A DNA stretch of 64,000 nt from Carettochelys insculpta (GCF_033958435.1 NC_134138.1:22017098-22081097); one strand, 5' to 3'. Shown: positions 1 through 12,535, numbered from the stretch's first letter. The notes: generated by a model not told the origin, from the sequence alone. Numbers and translations are program-made.

Positions 1-289
1 GCCTGTTATCTCGAAACAGTTTTTGAGGTCATGGGTGCACTATTCTGGCATCCCTGTAAACCTCATTGCATGAGGAGTACAGTGATGCCTTTAAATAGGG
101 CTTTATTTAGATATTCAGATATTTCTTTAGATAGTGCCACATACCAAAATAGTCTATTTTGAAATCTACTCAAAATCTACTTGAAATAAGCTATGCAATT
201 ATTTCAGACTTGTTATGTAACTTTTGACAAATCACTACTCTCTTAAATTCAATGTGCTGTCGTGGCAGTAATATCAAGTTCTTACGAGC

Positions 290-475
290 ACTACGTCTGG
301 TAGATCTCAAAATGCTTGATAAGGAAGATATAACTATTCCCATTAAATGAGGAAATAGAAGCATTGGGAGGTATTTGACTTGCCAAAAGTCACCCAGAAA
401 TACAGTAGGGGCAGGAGTTGAACCCAAACTCCTACATCCCAGTCCAGTGCCCTATCCATTGAGGGATATATTTAT
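290..475 (-). mobile_element. MIR-like (CORE-SINE) fossil, antisense
   Basis: Read on the + strand, the segment follows the reverse complement of a MIR element. It runs from a 'tctcaaaatgcttgataagg' motif through 'cattaaatgaggaaatag' and 'cttgccaaaagtcaccca' to 'caggagttgaacccaaactc', in the order expected for the MIR core and its tRNA-derived head. It is strongly diverged. The call comes from recognising the family pattern, not from alignment. Confidence 0.65.
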
Positions 476-793
476 ATTAGTGCAGAGCAGGTCAAGAACT
501 GCTTGACATTCACATCAGGAGAAGAAAGTGGGGATGGCTAGGTCAAACTCTCAGAAAACCATCATCCAGCATAGTCTTTCAAGCTCTCAAATGGAACCTG
601 CAAGGAAAAAGCAAAAGAGGAAGACCTCAGACAACATGTAGAAGACCTACTGAGATTGAAGGACAAGAACTGAGGTGCTCCTGAGGTTGGCTTGAAGTTT
701 TGTCCTGAGACAGAGTGAAGCAGAGGAGACTTGTAGGTGACCTATGCACCACATGGAGTACTAGGCTTCAAGTTAAGTAAGCCACTTCATAGA
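476..793. other. Unassigned, no gene seen
   Basis: About 320 bases of non-repetitive-looking sequence. No coding frame with recognisable motifs and no clear repeat family were seen. Confidence 0.5.
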
Positions 794-1224
794 GGCTGCT
801 TCTACACATGTTGCTTCTTCCACAAGTGGCATGGTAATGAGCAGTCCGGAAGATGCTAATGAAGCACGGATGTAAATTTCCCATGCCTCATTAGCATATG
901 GCCACATGATTCAGAGTCCAGAAGAAGCTCTTCCAGACTCCAAAATACATGTGCAGATGCGTGGCCCGTGGGTATCTTTGGGAAGGAAACCCTCCTTCCA
1001 GAAGTCCCCTCTTCCTCAAAATTTTGGGGAAGAAGGGGCTTCTGGAAGGAGGGTTTCCTTCCGGAAGATCCCTGCAGGCTGCACGTCCACATGTGTATTT
1101 TGGAGTCCGGAAGAGCTTCTTCTGGACTCCGAATCACGTGGCCATATGCTAATGAGGTCTGGGAAACTTACATTTGCACCTCATTAGCATCTTCCAGACT
1201 GCTCATTACCATGAAGACACAGCC
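794..1224. mobile_element. Long palindromic MITE (about 430 bp, complete)
   Basis: The element starts ggctgcttctacac and ends in the inverse-like gaagacacagcc. Its two halves are inverted copies. The axis lies at about 1021/1022, and the 41-bp inner arms (981-1021 and 1022-1062) differ at only three positions. Because of the palindrome, the two strands carry frames encoding nearly the same peptide (for example SPEEALPDSKIH on both), which is a by-product and not a gene. The flanking triplets aga/ata may be a mutated 3-bp target duplication. The ends resemble the other GTCTACAC-type MITEs in the window. A non-autonomous DNA transposon is the most likely identity. Confidence 0.8.
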
Positions 1225-1489
1225 ATAGAGATTAAGAACTATAATTTACAACACAAATTGAGTTCTTCAAATAAAAGGCACTTGAGGAAGTACGAAGCAT
1301 TATTATTAGCTCGCCATCCATCTTTTTTCCTGAGAAGATACAAAACTTTTGTTATCAATATGAACTACAGTTCTCAAGTGACATGGAGCCCCATTGTCCC
1401 TCCAGAGACAAAGCTGTAAAAGACAGTTCCTGCTTTAAAATATTAACCATCAATTAAACAATAGAGACAAAGAAATTGTTATCCCTAGT

Positions 1490-1608
1490 GGGGATCTAAG
1501 GAATTATATGATGTGTGCAAAGTCATTAGAAGTTTGTGGCAGAACTAAGAGCTCAACTTAAATCCCTGGATCCCAACCTATTGCCTTAACTATGCCACTG
1601 CTCTTCCT
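1490..1608 (-). mobile_element. MIR-like SINE fossil, antisense
   Basis: The order 'gtgcaaagtcattag', 'gtttgtggcagaacta', 'cttaaatccctgg' and 'ccttaactatgccactgc' follows the reverse complement of the MIR head region (accession to 'gtcactta', 'gtggcagagc', 'gattcgaaccc', 'gtgctctaac'). It is heavily diverged. Confidence 0.55.
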
Positions 1609-3324
1609 GTATATTCTGAAGGGCCTGTGTGGTACAAATAGACAATAAAATAAAACATCTGATTACATATTTGCAGTTATTTGCACTACATCAGTTTGTT
1701 CTGTTCTCTGGAAGGGCTAATTTAATATCACTGAGAATTTGGCCCTGTTCTGTTAGAAGCTGGTATGAAAGATTGAAATAGTGTGGTCATGAACTATTCT
1801 TTAATTCTTAACTTCTAAAACTTTATTATTCCCTCCCAGCTAGATAGACTGTTTGTACCGATTAAGCAGACTGTTTGTAAAAATGAATAGAAGATTCTAA
1901 ATATAAGAAAGAGCAGTGAAAATCTTTCATTAAAAAGCCCAGCACCATGCAGAAGTCATAACTCGGGGTCTTCCACAACTTGAGGGAAGAGTGGGAGCTC
2001 TTATGAAGCAGAGTGAACTAAAAGCATCAACTTTTACATCCCTCCCATTAAAACATAGGACCAAATTAACCCCTGCTCTCCATTGGCTTTAGTGGTGTTT
2101 CCACAAGGATGAAATTAGCCGTCTTCATAATCTGATTGTAATGTTAGAAACCATATCTCCCTATAAGTGCCATTCCCACCTCTGAGATCTGTCATGGTGC
2201 TTCATCTAACAGACCCAAGATATAACCTGTCTAAGAAAGGCCATTTTCAGTAAAGGGTATTTGATTCTGCAACTGTCTCCTCTCGCTGGTCCATCAGAGT
2301 ACCATTTGGTGAATTTCATCTTGAAAAGCAGAGCTCAGCTGCTTTACCCAGGGCCTGTGCCCAAAGAAAATGTTGGAACAGGAGGTCCCTCATGTCATAT
2401 GTGCTCACTCTTGAAAGACACTGAGCACTCTGCCCTGGATCCAGCAAAAACACTTAAGCACATGTTGGACTTTGAACATATGAGGCATTCCACTGGAGCA
2501 AAATGATTCATGTGTCTGAAGTTACATGCAGGCTCAAGTACTTTGTTGGCTCAAGACCAGGGTGCTCAGCTAAATGGCTGGGAAGGGGTGGCATGTTTGA
2601 AGTGCCTTTAAGCCTCAAGGCTTGCTCTGATTACTCCAGGAAAAAATTATTTGCTGATAGTTTGTTATAAATTTATCCTTTTTAAAAAAAAATGTAGTAC
2701 ATGTGCCCAGACAGAAGGGGAATAGGGCACATCTTACAACCACACACAGAGGAACACTAAAAATAACCACTCTACATAACAGACATCATGGAGTCTGCAT
2801 GCACTGCAGGAGAAAGAAACTGAATTACCTCACATGGGATTCTCTGAACAGTTTTTTACCAGCATAATCATAATCTCATAAATCCTACAGACACTGCTTT
2901 TTGGTGGCTCAGTTTAAGAGTTGGCACTTCAGAAGATGCTGGTGCTGATGTAAATCTCCCTTGCCTCTCCCCACCCACACTAAATACACTTGCAGAATCC
3001 CTTCTCTCTCACAGCGTTATGTTAGCAGAAGAAGCTGTTGCACAACAAGAGTAGAGAAAGCACAGCAGATCCTTGCACTGTGGTCTCCATCCTCAGATGC
3101 TGCACATTGCCCCAGCACTGACCTCAGTGATATTACTCTGAATTCCACCAGCTGAGGTGCTGTTTCTGTGTTCCTACCAGTATATTTGTGGTATGTGAAC
3201 TTACTGCCTGCTTTTGTATCCCACACACCTTCTGGGTGTGGTGTAGTGTTCCTGTTTAGTGGCACCAAGATCGCTTGCAGGGAGAATGGTGAGTTGGCTA
3301 TTTGGACTTTGCTACCAACTAGCC
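1609..3324. other. Unassigned, no gene seen
   Basis: No recognisable coding exon or repeat. Open frames here are short (under 95 codons) and without motifs. Confidence 0.5.
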
Positions 3325-3420
3325 GGTGTTTAGCTCATGCCCTAGACACGCTAAACTCCAGAGGTCCTAGGTTTGATTCTCTCCACAGCTGATTGGGATT
3401 TGAAGGGACATCAGAATTTG
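3325..3420 (+). repeat. tRNA-like SINE head or tRNA pseudogene (weak)
   Basis: A box A-like tttagctcatgcc is followed by a box B-like ctaggtttgattctc at roughly tRNA spacing. No clean acceptor stem is visible, so this is at best a decayed tRNA-derived repeat. Confidence 0.3.
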
Positions 3421-4180
3421 CCTGTTTATTCCTACTTCCATCTGTTGAATATTTCTCCAATATCAAATGCCTCACTCGGAATCTCTGGCTTTAGCTGGTC
3501 ATGGAAGTTTGTGGAATGAGTTTACAGGGGGAAAAAATATCTTCAGTTGTCTTAATGCAGCCAGCCTTTAAATTTCAGAGTATTCTTTCAACAAGGTGGG
3601 TCAAGTAAACAGTAGCAGGCTTTCATTGTCCAATATTAAAACAACATTCATTTGATTGTGAAGCTAAACTTGCTGTGCATAGCCTGGTCTCTTTATTTTG
3701 TAAGGGGACTCTATAAGCATCCCTGGCAAATATCGTACTCACCTCCCCTCGCAGCTGAGCAGGAGTTGTGCTGGAGAAAGAAGCAGTCCCGAATAAGGCC
3801 CAAAGGATTTAGAGGTTGGGAGGATTTTTCCTTCCAGCACAAAAAATGTAGCGAGTGTTTAGGGAGAGAGAAAAAACTGCGATTTCATGGGGTACAAATA
3901 TGTGGGAGTGGAAATTGCTCCCCTACATAATGGACAAGGGGGCTCTGTCACCCGAACACAGATTTCAGAAGATTTGAAAGAGACCTAGGAACTTTCCACC
4001 AATTTTAGTTTGCCCACATTCCCAAGTAATCTTGCTTTCTTGGAGTCAAGATGCCAAGGGCTTCCCCCGCCTGATGGTGGTTCTGGGATCCTCCACTAGT
4101 GATGGTGATGCGCTCGTACAAATATTCCCATAGCTTCAGCCTGTAGTCTATTTTCAGAACAACTCTCCTGGGATTCACAG
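3421..4180. other. Unassigned, no gene seen
   Basis: No coding exon or repeat family recognised. The 92-codon frame near 3652-3930 has no motif I know. Confidence 0.45.
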
Positions 4181-4250
4181 TTCTGTAGCACTTTAAAGAC
4201 TAACATATGTATTTATTAGGTAATGAGCTTTTGTGGGTAAGACCAACCTC
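4181..4250 (+). mobile_element. Fragment of fold-back retroelement family (single arm)
   Basis: The segment 'tgtagcactttaaagactaa' followed by 'tttattaggtaatgagctttt' and 'gtgggtaagacc' matches the arm of the family seen complete at 52,731-53,030. Only one arm is present and it is diverged. Confidence 0.7.
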
Positions 4251-6654
4251 CATAGACTGGTGAGAATTTGGGGGTGGGGAGGAGGAGGAATGGATGAGGC
4301 AGGTTAATTCCACTTAGTTAACTGTGCAGGTTTTCTGAGACATGTCACAGACCCCTGGACAAGCGAAACACGTTGCTGTATGCGCAATCTGTTTAAGGAG
4401 CAATATATAAATATTTCCATGAATTGCATGTCTCAGTTTGTTTGGCAAGTACAACTGTCTCTTTCTTTGGGGTCAGGCAAAAAACAAAACAAAACAAAAA
4501 ATATTTTTAAAAGAAAATGAAAGAAAGGAATGGATTTCCTGGTCTTTCACCCCTTCTTCTGAGTAACCCCACAGATATCTGATACAAAACACAGACTAAG
4601 GAAGAGTTTCTTGTGAAGGTTTCTTGATAAAGTACAGGCAGTGTAACACTGCCACAGACTTTTCCAAATAAAAAAACATGAGTGCTCCTTTTCTTGTTGG
4701 CACTTAAGATTTGTTCCAAGGTGTCTAATGTGTAAGAGTAAGTTCTGCTGGGGTTGTAAAAATAACATCTGACTTTTAACAAGACCATTAATTGATACTG
4801 TATCTTTCTGGAACTCTTGTTTAAATGGCCATAACATTCTAAACATTCTTAGAAGAATTAATAAAGAGGGCAATTAGACATGCTTAGGTTCAAAAGGCTT
4901 GATAAATTAATAAATCAAGAGTTAATTACAGTGCAGGACACCAAGTTTTATCTCTTAGAGATTTCAGTTGGTAAATTCCAAAAGAGGCTCTTATCGCAGT
5001 TAATTTTAAAAGGTTTACATGTGTAACAACAGTTAATTGGGACAGTAAATCCAGCACGAGCACTCATGGGAGATTCCTTTTCCTGGTTTGCTTGGTTCCC
5101 CCTGTATCATCTATTTAGTTCAAAGTTAAAATGAGCCCACACTAGAACTCAACAGGCCCACAGATTAGAAGAAGACTCATTTTCCCCTCCTCCAGGCTCT
5201 TCCATCTATTAGGTACCATCTTTTGCCAGAGAATTGCAGCCTGAGTCACAATGCACTAAGCAGACAACAGACGCTGTCCAGAAATTAAAACCAATCCTCA
5301 TTCAGCTGAGAAAATCTAATCTGTTTTCTCGGTCAGGAGAGCATCATAATATGCTTGTTAGTTGTCAGAGCCACTTGATGTAATGCCATTGTCAGTAAAT
5401 GCAGAAGGTGGTTTTCTTAAATCTTTGCATATACACACTTCCTTTTTAATCAAGTACTCCTTTCCAGTTATAAGGCCATACACATGCATACAAAGCTAAC
5501 TAATACGAAACACTCTTGGCTGAAGTTCCGAGAGACCTTTGCACTGTAATTTTATGTTATTTGCCTGAACATCTGGGAATGGTCTAACTGATTTTTAAAG
5601 GTGCATATAGGGGCTAATCTGAACATTTATGGATACTTGATAGCCTGTAATAATACTTAAATGTCTTTGTATCACTATCTTTGAAATGTTGAGTTACACC
5701 AATGAGGTTGGCTTGTATCGCACTACAACCAATGGAGTTATTCTGTAAAGTTTTGTTAACAGCTAATTGATGTTTGGATTCCTTACTCTATCTGTTCAAG
5801 AAAAAAAGCAGATGAAGCTCATTATAACTGAGAGCTTTCAGAACTTTCATTTATACTTAAGAAATGTGGGCTTCTGATATATCGGTAAACCATCATTTAC
5901 CATGATATGGTCATTGAAATCAACAAATCACTCTTACTGTTCAATCATCGAGCATTCAAATTCAGCAAGCGCTGTGGTATATGGCGTGTAGGCCATTTTC
6001 TACTGGCTAGTCTACACACAACATTCTGAGACTAATTAGTCCCCGTATTTATCCATCAGCCACATAACCTGCATAACTCAAGGGTTTACTGCACTCTGAC
6101 CTAAACAATCAGTTCCCATTTTGTATGTGTGCAACTGATTGTTCCTTCTTTAGAAGAGTACTTTGCATTTATCCTCATTGAATTTCAGCCTGTTTACTTC
6201 AGACCAAAATAAATAGTGGGGCTCTGGGAGAATTGAGTGTCTTTAGACAAATTGGTTACTATTATAAATGAAGTCCTCAATTGAAACTATAAAGGGCACG
6301 ATCCATAGTCTATGCAGACTGAAGGATGCCTACTATGGTCTATTTTAGTAAGAGGTGATCTCTAGTTTGTACTTCTCAAAAGGCACAGAACTGACAATGA
6401 TGTAATACTAGGCTTTCACTGACACCCATCTTTCTAGAATACCCACTGCACTGAAGTAGATTGCAAAGAATGAATGTACTCGACAGCAACAATAAATGGA
6501 ACTGTCTTTCTGCTGAGGTGCCATAGAGATTCACTTATATAAGTTGTAATTGGGCCAAAAAGCCATTACACACAGAATGGTACATCAAATCCACCATTCT
6601 GATAGTTACTTATTTAGTCTATAATGAGGTACGATCTGATCTTTAATATCATAG
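4251..6654. other. Unassigned AT-rich DNA
   Basis: About 2.4 kb with no recognisable exon, transposon protein or tandem repeat. Short antisense frames at 4507-4873 lack motifs. Confidence 0.5.
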
Positions 6655-7045
6655 CAACCTGGTTCCTGACTACCATGGGCTTACAGGAGCTGGGAAACTG
6701 TCTAGCCCATCAGGGCTGGTCAGTTTCCTGGCTCCCAGAGTGGCAGGGAGCCAGAAACCAGGGGCCTGTCTAGCTCCAGGCTCCTCTCCACTTTCAGAGA
6801 CGGGAAACTGACCAGGGCAGCAGCCTTGGTCAGTTTTCTGGCTCCAGCCAGTGGAGGGGAGCCAGGAACCAGGGCAGCCCAGCTCCTGGCTCCTCTCTGC
6901 TTCTTGGAGCTAGAAAACTAACCTGGGCTGCATATCTGCTCAGTTTCCTGGCTCTACAAGTGGAGGGGAGCCAGGAGCCTGGCTGCTGCCTGGTTCCCAG
7001 CCCTGCACCACTCCGTGGACTTGGAAACTGATCCTGTCAGGGATG
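6655..7045. repeat. 110-bp minisatellite, about 3.5 copies
   Basis: The phrase tcagttt(c/t)ctggctc recurs at 6720, 6830 and 6941, giving a period of 110-111 bp. Each unit also carries 'ggagccagga', a variant of 'agctcctggctcctctc' and 'gaaactgacc'. A partial unit precedes the first full one. The units are imperfect. Confidence 0.75.
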
Positions 7046-7078
7046 GCAGCCTGACTCGCAGTTGCATCCCTGACAGGA
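7033..7078. repeat. Short inverted repeat at the minisatellite end
   Basis: The arms atcctgtcagggatg and catccctgacaggaat are complementary, with a loop of about 16 bases. The inverted repeat sits at the junction between the minisatellite and downstream DNA. Confidence 0.6.
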
Positions 7079-7170
7079 ATGGTTTCCTGCTCTTGTCAGG
7101 GGCAGCAGCTGCATTAACCCAAGACACGCACAACTTAGCTGCACATATCTCGAGGGTTTACCGCACTGCA

Positions 7171-7300
7171 GAAAGGGATCTGCTGGTCATAGTGGACCAC
7201 AAGTTAAATATGAGCCAACAATGTAACACTGTGACAAAAAGCCCAAACATCATTCTGAACTGTATTAGCCAGAGTGTTGTAAGCAAGACCCAAGGAGAGA
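7171..7300 (+). mobile_element. CR1 LINE ORF2 fragment (C-terminal coding part)
   Basis: The frame reads DLLVIVDHKLNMSQQ and then ILNCISQSVVSKT. This is the CR1 ORF2 stretch just upstream of the conserved C-terminus ('dlGVIVDHKLNMSQQC' in relatives). It stops abruptly at about 7300. The next CR1 portion occurs at 8805 in the same orientation, so the two may be one copy split by inserted DNA. Confidence 0.85.
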
Positions 7301-8804
7301 GAGACCAGACAACCTGTTTTTTAAAGAGACAGTTCTCCTGCAGGTGTCATGACTTCTTTCTAAAACCAGGCAAATTGATGGGTCCTGCTGCTGGCCATTA
7401 CCTGCTTGCCCACCAGCCGTGAGGGGGTCCAGCAACCAATGATGGGGGTGGGTGTGCAAGGTTGGTTGTGGGGCAAAGATGCATCATGCAGGGCTGGCTG
7501 CACTCCTGCCAGTACACCAGTGTAGCTCAGGCTGCATGCCAGCTCTTGGGCAACAGGGCCTCCCCCATCTTTTTTCTGGCAAGCAGTGGCTCTGAGCTGC
7601 AAGCTGTGGCAGCCAGTTATGTGTCACCTCTGCTGCTCACCCATTGGCATTTTAGGTATGCCCCCTTTTGCTCTCTGCTCCCTGCTTTGCCCCTTCAGAC
7701 ATACTGGTCTGCTGCTTCTCCATATCCCACTCCCTCTCCATCATGGTACATCCCACTTCCAGTTTCTTGCAGATACTCAGCCCCTGGTCAGTGTGCTCCA
7801 CTCACCAATAGTCTGGCTGGCAGGCTCCTTCCTTCCCCTACTTTCTGTGGCAAAGAGCCAGCCAGCGCTGGCATGGGAAAGCTTCTCCGCCCCTCAGCTA
7901 AGGTCTGCTGGTGGGGAAGCATTCTCCATCCTGTTCACATCCGGACCCTGCAGGCAACATAGCAGCCCCCAGGTCAGGGCCTTAAACACCCTCTTCAAGT
8001 CCCAGGAAGTGCAGGGCTGCTCCAGTACTTAGGCACCTTCCCCTTCAGAGGTCCCTTCCTGGCCAGGTTTGCCGAAGCCCCTGAAGTCAGGTTTCCTAGG
8101 CCCTGGGGTACAATGCATACTTAGGGCTTTAATCCCTTCCTGCCCACACTCTAGTTGGGGAATGGGAGCCCTCTGGGTTATGTTGGTGGCCAGGAGCAGC
8201 CTGGAGGTTTTAGCTGCTTTTCTGACATTGTGCAGGCAGGAAGGGACAAGCTGCCTCCAACTGCGGGAAGGAAAGGAAAGAAGAAATGCGCTCTGCAGAG
8301 ACACAGGCCAAGTCATCCCTTCTCCCCCTCCCCTCGAGGCTGAAAGCAGGTTCTCTCCCTTCCATCCTGTGAAGTACTGAAAATCTGATGCCGGCCACAT
8401 TCCAGTATGAATCCTGGCAGAACTGGGGGGCATGTGACCTGGTGTGCCCCCCTCACATGGTCCTTTGGGAAGATGTGACACCAGGTACTGGGTGAGGCTA
8501 GTCTGTCAATGGGGCTCAGCCAGCCATGGAGAGTGGAGAACAGCAGACAGGGAGCACTGGGTCAGTTGGTCACACCTCCCTTCCCCCCATGTGTGAAACA
8601 TATGGGAGTGTGTGTGTGAGCTCTCGCCAGGTATGAGTGGATGGGTATAGTGTACATGAGTCATCCCTCCCCATGCGAACCCTGAAGCTTAAAGATGAGA
8701 AGGTAAAAAGAATCCAACTACGCAGTATTTCTCTTTAACAGGGGCTCAGTCACGTTAATTTGAATGTTTTTTCTGCATCTTTCTGATTGTTTGCTGTTGA
8801 ACAT
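7301..8804. other. Unassigned GC-rich insert between two CR1 parts
   Basis: About 1.5 kb, richer in GC than its surroundings and containing several open frames of 100-166 codons on both strands. None has a recognisable domain. Frames of this length are expected in GC-rich DNA, where stop codons are rarer. I could not find clear terminal repeats. It could be a solo LTR or a DNA element inserted into the CR1, but this is inference from position only. Confidence 0.4.
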
Positions 8805-9250
8805 GTGAACCAATTGGAGAAAGTCCAGAGAAGAGCAAAAAAGTTATTAAAGATCTAGAAAACATGACCTTTGAGGGAAGATTGAAATGCTTGGCTTGTT
8901 TAGTTTGGAGGATAGATGACTGAGAAGGGATATGCTAACTGTTTTCAAGTAAATAAAATGTTGTTGCAAGGAGGGAGAAAAATTATTCTCTGAGGAGAGA
9001 ACAAGAAGCAATGGGCTTAAATGGCAAGCAAACACTGTTAGGTTGGACATCAGGGAAAACTTCCTGTCAGGGTAGTTAGGCACTGGCATAAATTGCCTGC
9101 AGAACTTGTGAAATCTCCATCACTGGAGATTTTTGAGAACAGTTTAGACAAACACCTGTCGGGGTGGTGTAGATAATATTTAGTCCTTCATTGCATGCTG
9201 GGGATCTGACTAGGTGATTTCTCAAGGTCCCTGTTAGTCCGACAGTTGTG
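8805..9250 (+). mobile_element. CR1 LINE, ORF2 C-terminus and 3' region
   Basis: The order 'ttggagaaagtccagagaag', 'ctagaaaacatgacctttga', 'acaagaagcaatgggcttaa', 'ttaggttggacatcaggg' and 'agacaaacacctgtc' is the CR1 ORF2 C-terminus and 3' UTR. The terminal ATTCTATG repeats are lost. It is collinear with the CR1 piece at 7171-7300, missing roughly 100 bases of consensus between them. Confidence 0.88.
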
Positions 9251-11247
9251 TGCTAATAAATTGCTCATTCTAATTTTTCTGGGTGTCTTAAGATGTGCCT
9301 AAAAAGTAATTCTTACATAGACAGAAATCCATAAGACAAATATAAGAAAGAGAAATCAATATGAAAACAAACAAATAATTTATGGCCACCATACAAACAG
9401 AAACAAAAGCCCTAGAGGAATGAACAATATTACCTTTCTCTACTAGAAGTCTCACTGAGACCCACGGCACTGCTATGGGAATAAGGTACTGGTCAGTTTG
9501 AGTAAGAATGATAGAATCTGGCCTGTGAATAGACTATGTGGTAAATATCCAACCCTGGTGTCCTACTCCTTTAATTTCAGAGGAGTTACATCAGGAATAT
9601 TCTTGCCCTGAATGGACAATTCGTACACAAGCAGTCACTAATTTTGGGCTTTATTTGCACTAAAGGCTGGAATACAAAAGAAGAGACTCTGTTAGGCAGT
9701 TTTCATACAGACTAAGCCTTTAAAATGGATGCTACGTTTCATCCTCCTTAATAAGGACAATTCAGTTCCTTGGTGACTCCTAATTAGAGGTCTTCTGTGT
9801 GAGTCCCTGATAACAAGTGAGACGACGAAATAGAATATGATAATCAGCAACATGGAGATGGCATTTAATAAAGAAAAGACAGGGCCAAATGCAGCACAGT
9901 GTACACAGGAAAGATTGGCATTGAAGCCAGTGAGCAAAATACTGCTCTTATAGCTGGAATTCAGCAGCTACTTCAGATTTACACCACTTTGATTGAACCT
10001 GGGGATTTGGTCTAATAGGAATTTTGCTTTTGAGAGGTGTGAGTAAAGAATGATGATTAGGTCTCTAAATTATAATGATTACAGCCTAGCCTAGCAGAAT
10101 GACAACGGTGCAGAAAGCTACAGGGTCATTTTTGTAACGAGAGAGCTTGTGTTATTTGTACTTTGTGTTTTTATGATTAGAGAAAGAAATTAAACCATTT
10201 CTAAGGAAGTAAATTATCTCTTTACAAATTGCTTAGATTTGCTGGTCTGCAAAACCTTATGCCAGACAAACGTTAGCACAATTTGTACTTGAATTAATAG
10301 TGGGAAAAAAAAAGCAGCAGATGTAACATTATCTGCTAAAGGCTTGACAAGAATGCTGTCATTTCCTCTGGAGCTGGGCTCGCCCTTTCTCTTATATGAC
10401 ACTGCCTATGGAGGTTGGAGGACAGAATCTGGTCTACAGCATTGTTGTATTCCCTTGTAAGGGTATGATGTATCTGGAGTTTTTTTACTGAGGGGAATCC
10501 TATTTCTTAGCATGGCTGGTGACTTGCCTTTGTGGAAAGCTGAAGCAATAAATAGCACAAGAAACATCTCTGCAAGGGGAGTAAAACTCTTCAATGCCTC
10601 TTTCTGACAGAATATTTCTTGAACTTTTAAAAATTTCCACACTATTTTCTGAGTTTTACCAACATGAGGTGGGGAGAAAGTCTTTCATTTAAAATGGCAG
10701 ATGAGTAACACCCGTCTCCTTTGAACTCAGGTTCTCAACCAATGTGCAAGTTTTAGACCCAATGCATCCCCAGTGACAACATCTTCAGTGTCCTCACACT
10801 AAAATACCTACCTGGCCTGATTCAAGATCTACTATGCTTGTCTTTTCAACTTATCTCCATTTCATGATGAATTGTGTCTTTCATCCTGAAGCTGGATGAA
10901 AGGCGTTAGTTGAAAAGCCAAGGAGGAAGAAAGACTCATCTTTTATACTAATCACTAGAATTACCTGGCTTCAGAGATGGAATTTCTCAGAGCAGCTCAT
11001 CAGACCTGACTGATTCTCTTCCGCTATTCAACAGACAATACATTTTAAAACCAAAAATATTCTCAACTATCTTTAGCAACTGCTTTCCTCGCTTGCAATC
11101 TACCTGCTCTTTAATGCAAACCACCATATATTCACCAAATTACATTCTGTAAGGCTTAATATTGTAGCATCTTTCCTAATCTGTATTCATAGCTCCCTTT
11201 GCTGCCTCAGTGTTGTCTTCCTCTTTTTAAATGAAATGTCTTATTTA
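9251..11247. other. Unassigned, no gene seen
   Basis: No exon or repeat family recognised. Antisense frames of 60-81 codons carry no motifs. Confidence 0.5.
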
Positions 11248-11463
11248 GAAAACAAAAAAGCAGTCTTGTAGCACTTTGAAGACTAACAAAATAATTTATA
11301 AAGTGCTGAGCTTGGTTGGTACAGAATTCCAGATCTGAAGAAGTGGGCCTGTCCACTGAAAGTTCATCACCTAATAAATTATTCTGACAGTCGTTAAAGT
11401 GCTACGTGACTGCTGGTTTGTTTGGTTAGAATACAGACTGACATGGCTACCTCTCTGTGACTA
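11248..11463 (-). mobile_element. Fold-back retroelement copy with 9-bp target duplication
   Basis: The copy is flanked by the exact direct repeat tcttattta (11239-11247 and 11464-11472). Read antisense, it has a head (gagaggtagccatgt..., at the high-coordinate end), an arm (gtagcactttaacgac...), a loop and an inverted second arm that ends in a T-run. Arm one pairs with arm two imperfectly. The target duplication length fits insertion by target-primed reverse transcription. Confidence 0.8.
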
Positions 11464-12535
11464 TCTTATTTATAACAGAGCAAGGAAACTGAACACGCTG
11501 GTTAATGCAGAGAAAAAAAATCAAAGAAGTCTATGCTTTATTACTTTCCTTGGAGCAATGCTTTCTTCACTTTAATTAGGTTTCCCCATAGGCTGGAGTC
11601 TCAGAGGTGACTAGAGCCCAGGCCTTTTTAGAGTAGAGATTTTAAAATAAGATTGCTCTCCATGCCACAATCTCTCATCAATTTTGAACAGATTCTGAGG
11701 CAATTGGCTGCTTCCTCTAGTCTAGAAATGATGTGAAGCAGCAACCGTCTCTGCCTGAAGGTGATATGCTGCCTTTTGTATTAGATGTGAAGGCAGTGTG
11801 TATTGTCATTGACCGACATAATTATGGTAGGACCCCTACCTTCTAGGCTGCTGCAGCAATCCTGATACTTGCAGGTCGCTGTCCAAGAGATTAAAAGCAT
11901 TTTCCTTCCAGATCCCTTCTTCATCCTGACAGAGAGTCACTCTGAATCTGTCTGAGAGGAGACACCCCCCATTCACTACATCCCTTTCCATCTTTGGTCT
12001 CAGTTTGCATCCCATGGGATTGAAACCAACCTTTTGCACGGTACTTGTGTGTCTCTGAAAGCTGTACTCAGAAAGTTGGATGCTTTGTGCCAGGCCTTAT
12101 TTGTTAATCAAGATGGTTGGGGAGGGTGGATAGCCACTTTCTGGCTGTAACTGAGAGAAACAGCCAGGCAAGGGTAAAAGCTGCCCACCTGTCACCTCAC
12201 TGAGAAGGGTCACAAAGCAAGGGGAAATCCCTCTGGGGACTGCCCCCTGCTTTGGTCAGTAGAATTGCTGTGTGTTGTGCTACTACGTTGTGGGTCTCCT
12301 TGAGTTTAACTATGATATTGTGTGTAAAGGCCTGAAACAGGCTTGGGTGTGGCGCTCCTCTCCTGGGCTGCTGTGAAGACCCACCAGCTTACCCTGGCAT
12401 CAGCGTTTTTGGGGTAGCCCAACATAAAAAAACGTGATCCCGTTTCCTCTGTCCCCAAACAAAACCAGCTGCTGACTCCTGCCTGCTGCCTCCACTGTCG
12501 GAAAGGGCTAGTGAACGATGTTTTAAGTGAGATAT
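11464..12535. other. Unassigned, no gene seen
   Basis: About 1.1 kb without a recognised exon. The section from 12,060 on is somewhat GC-richer and could be an old LTR or DNA element, but no ends could be defined. Confidence 0.4.

Noticed and set aside
7462..8481. Open frames of 148-166 codons on both strands
   Set aside because: They overlap on opposite strands in GC-rich DNA, have no domain, no signal of selection visible by eye and no exon context.
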